A stretch of DNA of 64,000 nt from Zarea fungicola (taxonomy: Eukaryota; Ascomycota; Sordariomycetes; Hypocreales; Cordycipitaceae): assembly GCA_900169235.1 (NCBI GenBank), contig FWCC01000237.1:124001-188000 (forward strand), written 5' to 3'. The notes beneath the pieces were generated by a model, which saw nothing but the letters and a program-made list of their open reading frames with translations, had not been told where the DNA came from and did no database searches. A program made the position numbers and the translations under genes. Position 1 is the stretch's first letter. Every line of letters starts with the position of its first letter. Shown in pieces: positions 58,862 through 64,000 of the stretch.

Positions 58862-59281
58862 TTAATTATCCCACTCTCCATTGGCAGAGGACATATCACC
58901 AGCCTCAACTTCTCCATTGGCCCTTGCCATGTACCAAGAGCAGTCAATTTCTTGGAACACAAACCTTTCGCAGTATGTGGATGAGCACTCATATATTTCG
59001 CTGAAAGTTACCCACATACAGCGCTTGGAGCTCTCGCCCGTATACTGAAAATGTGCCCTCTGGTTGTAGTAGTCGACACAAAGGACAATCATGTTCGGTA
59101 CGGGGGTGCTTCGACAGCCCTCCTCGGCATTCACCTCATACTCTCCAGAGCCTGTCTTGAAATACCCCAGGCTCTCACATTTCGAGTTGAGTCCGCCGCA
59201 TTTCCTCCACACCTCCATGCCCTCTGCTGCACTCAGTGTAGAGAGTGCACAAGTGAGCACGAGCTTGGTCGGGAAACGCAT
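58862..59281 (-). CDS. Small secreted cysteine-rich protein, effector-like
   Basis: A 139-aa single-exon protein with no family I recognise. The start at 59281 opens a signal peptide (MRFPTKLVLTCALSTLSAAE), with likely cleavage near residue 19. The mature part has eight cysteines (residues 28, 35, 56, 68, 88, 99, 104 and 114), an even number consistent with four disulfides, and many aromatic residues. It ends in an acidic, Gly/Asn-rich tail. A TATA-like run on the minus strand lies about 185 bp upstream (near 59464-59477). The gene is isolated in gene-poor DNA. Small size, signal and even cysteine count match secreted effector or defence proteins of fungi; that role is inferred, and no known toxin was recognised. 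Confidence 0.75.
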   Translation of the reverse strand: MRFPTKLVLTCALSTLSAAEGMEVWRKCGGLNSKCESLGYFKTGSGEYEVNAEEGCRSTPVPNMIVLCVDYYNQRAHFQYTGESSKRCMWVTFSEIYECSSTYCERFVFQEIDCSWYMARANGEVEAGDMSSANGEWDN

Positions 59282-60241
59282 GATGCTCCTGCCTAGATGG
59301 ATCTGGGTGCCAGGCCTTAATAGTCATGTTAGCGTACACATTGTACTTGTATAGCATCATTTAGGGATGAAAATACAAATAGTAAAGTAAGTATAAAAGC
59401 CAGTATAAGCGACGAGAATGCTTTGAGGTGCATCGGCTTTGTTTCAATGGGTGGGCATCCAGATATAAATATATATCAATGAGCCCGTCCCTCGCAAGGC
59501 AGCTTCTTTCTCCTCTTAGCCAAAATCAACACAATGATTCATGTAAATAGCTGCAACACGCTATCATCGCATTGACATGTTGCACGACCGGACTCCCGGG
59601 TCATTCCCTGGCAGCTGAGCAATGGCTGTAAGTCGGCGGCGTTAGTCTCCTGTTGCATTATGAAGCAATCTGTACAACATGTTACCCAAACTTGCACGAC
59701 CTGAACAAAAGTTCCCGTTCATATTTTCCAAATAATGAGTCCGTGCAGGTGCAATAGCAGTTATTGAGCTAACAATCGTGTGGGATTTCACATAGCAGCC
59801 AGCATTGACAACTGCAAGCCTGTGGCTAGAGATATACCATTTCACAGTCCATTCTTTTATTTACAGGAAAGTTATTAGGTTAGGTTTACCTTGGTTAGAC
59901 AGATTGCTTTTCAGAGTCCTACAAGGCCTTCGGTGGCGCAGGGGCACAACTGAGCGCAACTAATTCAAGATGAAGGTTGTGCGCGTCCGCCGACATTCGC
60001 TTTTGAAAAAGCTAACAAAACTGAAAAAAAAAAAAAAAAATCTAGTTTAAATTACAAAAAAAATGGCGAGACCGTTGGCTTCAGTCCTGTAAAGCCATTC
60101 CCTCTGCGCCACACCAGCCACACTGTAGCTGAAGAGGGTCTACCCGCTGCTATCGATTGTCAATGACCGAAAAAAAAAATCGGTCACCCGTTTCTTGTAT
60201 GTGATTGGAATAAACAACAGTCGCATATCAACGTAATAAAA
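59282..60241. other. Promoter region of effector-like gene and DBP8
   Basis: About 960 nt without a gene. It holds a TATA-like run (59464-59477), an A18 run near 60024-60041 and a perfect inverted repeat with an A9 loop at 60164-60186. A tRNA-like A-box (TGGCGCAGGGGC, about 59934-59945) has no matching B-box. Confidence 0.55.
60164..60186. promoter_or_regulatory. Inverted repeat TGACCGA-A9-TCGGTCA
   Basis: Seven perfectly complementary bases flank nine adenines, 55 bp upstream of the DBP8 start codon. It could be a palindromic protein site, a DNA cruciform or a hairpin in the 5' leader if transcription starts upstream. Only the symmetry is seen directly. Confidence 0.5.
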
Positions 60242-61921
60242 ATGCCAGTCACAAAAAAAACAAAAGCTGCTCTTAAATTTGCCGAGCCTCCTTCTGTTGG
60301 ATCTTCCCCCTCGGATGAATCCGACTACCTGGACAATGCGACAGCTCGCAAGCGACGTCGAACCGAAGACGAAGGCTCGAACGATGACGACGACGACGAC
60401 GACGACAGCGAGGATGGGGGAGCACAGGTCAATGACAATGATGAAGATGATGAAGACGAGGATAACGAGCCTATAAAGCCTATTCTCACCTCATTTACGG
60501 CACCGTCTCGCATTCGACCAAAGGGGGCAGCCACTGCGCCTACCACCAAGATCGCTGCTACTCGAATTGCCTCCGATGAGACGTCTGCAACCCAAGTACT
60601 AGCTCCTCCTACAGACCCCAATACCACATTTTTAGCATTGAATGTTCGACCGTGGCTCGTGCAATCGCTCGACAACATGGCCATCAAGCGACCTACCGGC
60701 ATTCAGAAGGGTTGTATTCCCGAGATTCTTAAGGGGAGAGACTGCATTGGTGGGAGTCGCACTGGTTCCGGCAAAACAGTTGCGTTTGCCGTACCAATCC
60801 TGCAGAAATGGGCCGAGGATCCTTCAGCCATCTTTGGCGTGGTCCTGACGCCCACACGAGAGCTGGCGCTGCAAATCTATGAGCAATTTAGGGCGATTGC
60901 CGCGCCGCAGAGCCTCAAGATCCTCCTCATTACGGGAGGATCCGACATGCGGCCACAAGCCATTGCGCTTGGCCAGCGACCACACATCATCATTGCCACA
61001 CCAGGGCGGTTGGCGGACCATATCAGAACCTCTGGAGAGGATACCATATGCGGTCTGCGACGAGTACGCTACATTGTTCTCGACGAGGCCGATCGACTGC
61101 TTCAGGACGCCGAAGTTGGCAGCATGCTCCCCGACGTTGAGAAGTGCCTGTCTGTGCTCCCACCGCCCACGGAGCGCCAAACTCTCCTCTTCACGGCGAC
61201 CATGACGCCAGAGGTTCGCGCGCTCCAAAGTATGCCCCAGAAGCCCGGCAAGCAGCCTGTGTTCGTCTGTGAAGTCGATACCCAAACGCTCGCCATCCCC
61301 GCCACGCTGAGCCAGCGGCACATCCAGATCCCCGTCACCCACAAAGAGCACTACCTGCACGTGCTGCTCCTGACTGCGGCCAACGTCGACAAGACAGTCA
61401 TTATATTCTGCAACAGAACGCGCATCGCCGAGTTTCTGCACCATATGCTGCGCATGCTTGAGCACCGCGTAACGTCACTGCACTCGCAGCTGCCTCAACG
61501 CCAGCGCATCGACAACCTCGCGCGGTTCCGTGCCTCGGCGGCGCGCATCCTTATCGCTACCGACGTTGCGGCGCGTGGTCTAGATATCCCCGAGGTCAGT
61601 CTCGTCATTAACTATGACATCCCACGCAACCCAGATGACTACATTCACCGTGTTGGTCGTACGGCGCGTGCAGGTCGCAGTGGCGAGGCGGTGACGCTTG
61701 TTGGGCAGCGTGATGTAGAGCTGGTGCTGGCGATTGAGAAGCGCGTTGGTCGGGAGATGGAGGCTTGGGCAGAGGAGGGTGTGAACCTGGAAACGAGAGT
61801 GATTCGCGATGCGCTCAAGGAGGTGAGCGAGAAGAAGAGAGAGGCTCTCCTGGAGGTGGAGGAGAATAAGGAAGTGGGCGGCAAGAGGAAGCGGACGAAA
61901 CAGAAGTTGCGAGTGGCATAA
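60242..61921 (+). CDS. DBP8: DEAD-box RNA helicase Dbp8
   Basis: Dbp8 is a nucleolar ATP-dependent RNA helicase needed for early 18S rRNA processing and 40S assembly. A single exon encodes 559 aa. The first 130 residues are acidic and basic low-complexity, coded partly by a (GAC)n run near 60386-60410. Helicase motifs in order: Q-motif ([15 protein letters not shown]), I (GSRTGSGKT), Ia (PTRELA), Ib (TPGR), II (LDEADRLL), III (TAT, a known Dbp8-type variation of SAT), V ([11 protein letters not shown]) and VI ([13 protein letters not shown]). [20 protein letters not shown] is especially Dbp8-like. The C-terminus is Lys-rich. It is preceded by A-rich DNA and the inverted repeat described separately. 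Confidence 0.95.
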   Translation: MPVTKKTKAALKFAEPPSVGSSPSDESDYLDNATARKRRRTEDEGSNDDDDDDDDSEDGGAQVNDNDEDDEDEDNEPIKPILTSFTAPSRIRPKGAATAPTTKIAATRIASDETSATQVLAPPTDPNTTFLALNVRPWLVQSLDNMAIKRPTGIQKGCIPEILKGRDCIGGSRTGSGKTVAFAVPILQKWAEDPSAIFGVVLTPTRELALQIYEQFRAIAAPQSLKILLITGGSDMRPQAIALGQRPHIIIATPGRLADHIRTSGEDTICGLRRVRYIVLDEADRLLQDAEVGSMLPDVEKCLSVLPPPTERQTLLFTATMTPEVRALQSMPQKPGKQPVFVCEVDTQTLAIPATLSQRHIQIPVTHKEHYLHVLLLTAANVDKTVIIFCNRTRIAEFLHHMLRMLEHRVTSLHSQLPQRQRIDNLARFRASAARILIATDVAARGLDIPEVSLVINYDIPRNPDDYIHRVGRTARAGRSGEAVTLVGQRDVELVLAIEKRVGREMEAWAEEGVNLETRVIRDALKEVSEKKREALLEVEENKEVGGKRKRTKQKLRVA

Positions 61922-64000
61922 ACAGCACGGGACATTTGTGATATCGGCATAGAGTTGGAGGTTTGCATAGTCTTAGGCGTATCAATTAACATATCTCTTG
62001 GTTTTCATCATGGCATTGCATCATATCATTGGTGGCATGTGATTGTGCTGAAAAGACTGGTGACTGATACCAATTACATGATTTATCTATTGTCCCATTG
62101 ACTGCTCCTGAGCTAGAGACTACATTCACATATCCATCATGTATTAATAGGATTCGCATACATACCCTGCAGAGATCTACATCGCAATCAACCCAAGAAG
62201 TCACTACTGGAGTGCAAGCGGTATCACTGTTCACAATCTCAACAGTTGGGTGACAACCCACCCCGTGCCCAAGGGCAACTACGGCATGTACAACGATTAA
62301 ATAATCTCCCCGTAATGGGCTCGAGTTAGTATTGATGATATAAGCTCCGATTTTCACTCTAGAACGTATCGACTCACCGCTGCTAGTCCTCTCGGCGGAA
62401 CTAGCGGAGAATGGAGAATGGGCCGCTCAAACGTCCGCCGATTCGGACGAAAAGAAAGAATTCACCCTAGTCCATACTGGCTGACAAAATACCGAATAGT
62501 CATATCTTGTGACTGATAGCTCGCTGATATGTTCATAATGATGAATAGTTTACTCCAGACCCCCGGAGCCATCAGGGAGCGTTCCCAGACCAAGGGATAT
62601 CTGTGATCCGCATTCTGCCGCGGGAGCAGCCATTTCAGAGGTCACGGTACGAAGAAAATATGAGGCATCGGAGAGCCAGTACGTTCTGTTTTCTGGTTGT
62701 TCATTTCCCGCGGAGCTAGCGACCTGTATTTCACGGCGTCCGTTGAAGAGAGCATCCCGTGGCTGGTTTAAGAGCTACGGCCCGCATTCTAGGTATGGGA
62801 GGCCAAACAGTATGAAAAGTAATCAAATGGCTTCTTTGGGTATATAGTAAAACAATGAATCAGCGCTCTAGTGCGCCACTTGGCGATTTTGTTACTGATT
62901 TATAACCAGCAGAGAGTAGGGCTGCCGAAAGTGTGGATGCTCATTAATGATGAGGCGATCAACAACACCGAATTAGGAGACTGCTACTGAAACCGTTTGC
63001 TTACAAACGCCTGCGGCTATAATATTGGTTGCAGATTTTTTTAAACTGAAATAATAAATAATAAATAAACCCCTTGAAAAAGAAGGGCTTCATAGGGTTC
63101 CACGGCATCCGCATGTTGGTTCCATTGCATCCGCATGCTCTAAATAGACTCTATGGTCCGTCATAACACAATGCTGGGCAGAGAGTAGAAAAAAGTATGG
63201 GGAAGCAGGGCCACGAGCTTGTGACCTCGTGATATGTGATGCCCAAAAGTATCCCTTGATATTTTCGTTTCGCGGTGTCGCTGTTTTCACGTCTTGCAGA
63301 TCGCCGAGGGCTGCCTCTCTGTTCGGACATATCTCCAGTTGCTAGTCGTCGAATCCGAACCTTGAACTTGCTTTATTTTATTTTATTTTATTTTATTTCC
63401 CATTATGCGGCGACTAGGGTGAGTGGGCGTTTCGGCAGTAACGGGTGTGACGGGGTCCCAGTTTTGACAATGCGCCCCCAAGCGGCGATTGCTGGCTCCG
63501 ATGAGAAGCGAAGACGGCTTCTTCTCAGGGGTCTAGCCTACTAGTTCTTGATTTGTTATTCCGTATACATATTCCTTCCTGGCACACATACAGACACACG
63601 CGCACATCGGGTTGCCCTGACCCTCTCCATCGGGAAAAACAGCTTGCACGGCTGGACCTTGTGACCTGCGGCTTTTAAGAGCGGATGGGTCCCCATTCCG
63701 ATTGCTTCCTGCAGCCCTGTCCTGTAGCCTTGTAAATCAAGTCTCCAGTGGGTTTTCCCTGTCTGTGTCTCTTGCTTCTAAGGCCGACCACCCACGGATC
63801 TTTAGGACGGAGCTTCTTACAGTAGCAGAAGTCCGTGGACTTTTGCACTCCTTTGACGGGCGGCTGAACTATTTGTGGGCGGGGAAAATAGTTAATTTAA
63901 TTTGTATTGCATTTAATTGTGTGTTGTTCAATTGTCTCGTTTTTTGAGAGTGAGTATTCCTTCTAGAAGCGGATCAGAAAGCTCTTCACCTGCGGAGGTA
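61922..64000. other. Gene-poor right flank
   Basis: No gene is supported in about 2.1 kb. A minus-strand open frame at 61986-62357 is rich in cysteine and has a consensus donor/branch/acceptor trio just upstream (GTGAGT to CTCGAG, about 62320-62376), but phases do not join; a decayed secreted-protein gene is possible. A (TTTTA)n microsatellite lies at 63372-63398. Confidence 0.5.
63372..63398. repeat. (TTTTA)n microsatellite
   Basis: About five tandem copies of TTTTA. A simple sequence repeat, likely polymorphic between strains; no function inferred. Confidence 0.9.

Noticed and set aside
59925..60041. tRNA-like A-box (TGGCGCAGGGGC) followed by an A-run, resembling a SINE or tRNA
   Set aside because: No B-box of the GGTTCGANTCC type and no cloverleaf could be drawn; the A-run alone is not evidence of retroposition.

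Overview
The window is nuclear DNA of a filamentous ascomycete (Pezizomycotina). Genes carry several short spliceosomal introns, mostly about 50-80 nt, with GTAAGT/GTATGT/GTGAGT donors, CTAAC/CTGAC branch sites and AG acceptors. Families typical of these fungi are present: Zn2Cys6 regulators, a PDR-type ABC transporter, a GT90 (CAP10) enzyme, an SRA-YDG protein, a GH79 glycosidase and a cell-wall-integrity MAPKK. Gene content and motif style suggest a sordariomycete, probably Hypocreales; that placement is inference. I see no bacterial-type operons, CRISPR array, rRNA or convincing tRNA.

Layout: 1-2.7 kb, no supported gene. 2.7-16.4 kb, housekeeping block: mitochondrial D-2-hydroxyglutarate/D-lactate dehydrogenase (-), alpha-actinin (-), mitoribosomal bL19m (-) divergent from an uncharacterised mitochondrial protein (+), mitochondrial cysteine-synthase-like enzyme (-), a RING/zinc-finger/SH3 protein (-) and mitochondrial enoyl-CoA hydratase (-). 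17-20.4 kb, a Zn2Cys6 regulator (+) and a short-chain dehydrogenase (-) converge with 15 bp between stop codons. 22.4-25.3 kb, RER1 (+) and PAF1 (+). 25.6-29.7 kb, GT90 glycosyltransferase (-) and a histidine phosphatase (-). 30-38.4 kb, PDR transporter (-) and a Zn2Cys6 regulator (+) transcribed divergently. 38.7-46 kb, seven-pass membrane protein (-), GNAT acetyltransferase (-), third Zn2Cys6 regulator (+) and secreted GH79 beta-glucuronidase (+). 46.3-56.4 kb, ribosomal proteins uS8 (-) and eS12 (+) head to head, parvulin PPIase (-), SRA-YDG gene (-), PUS7 (+) and MKK1-type MAPKK (-). 56.4-64 kb is gene-poor, with one small secreted 8-cysteine protein (-) and the DBP8 helicase (+).

Exon structures were worked out by hand from splice signals, reading phase and family conservation; coordinates span start codon to stop codon including introns. 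All but one close in phase. The exception is the SRA-YDG gene, where one intron does not fit.

There is no secondary-metabolite backbone gene, so the regulator/transporter/oxidoreductase neighbourhood is not called a biosynthetic cluster. The most unusual items are the SRA-YDG gene, the 8-cysteine secreted protein, a cluster of CCAGTGG heptamers upstream of MKK1, an A-loop inverted repeat just upstream of DBP8, and short palindromic words recurring in distant intergenic regions.
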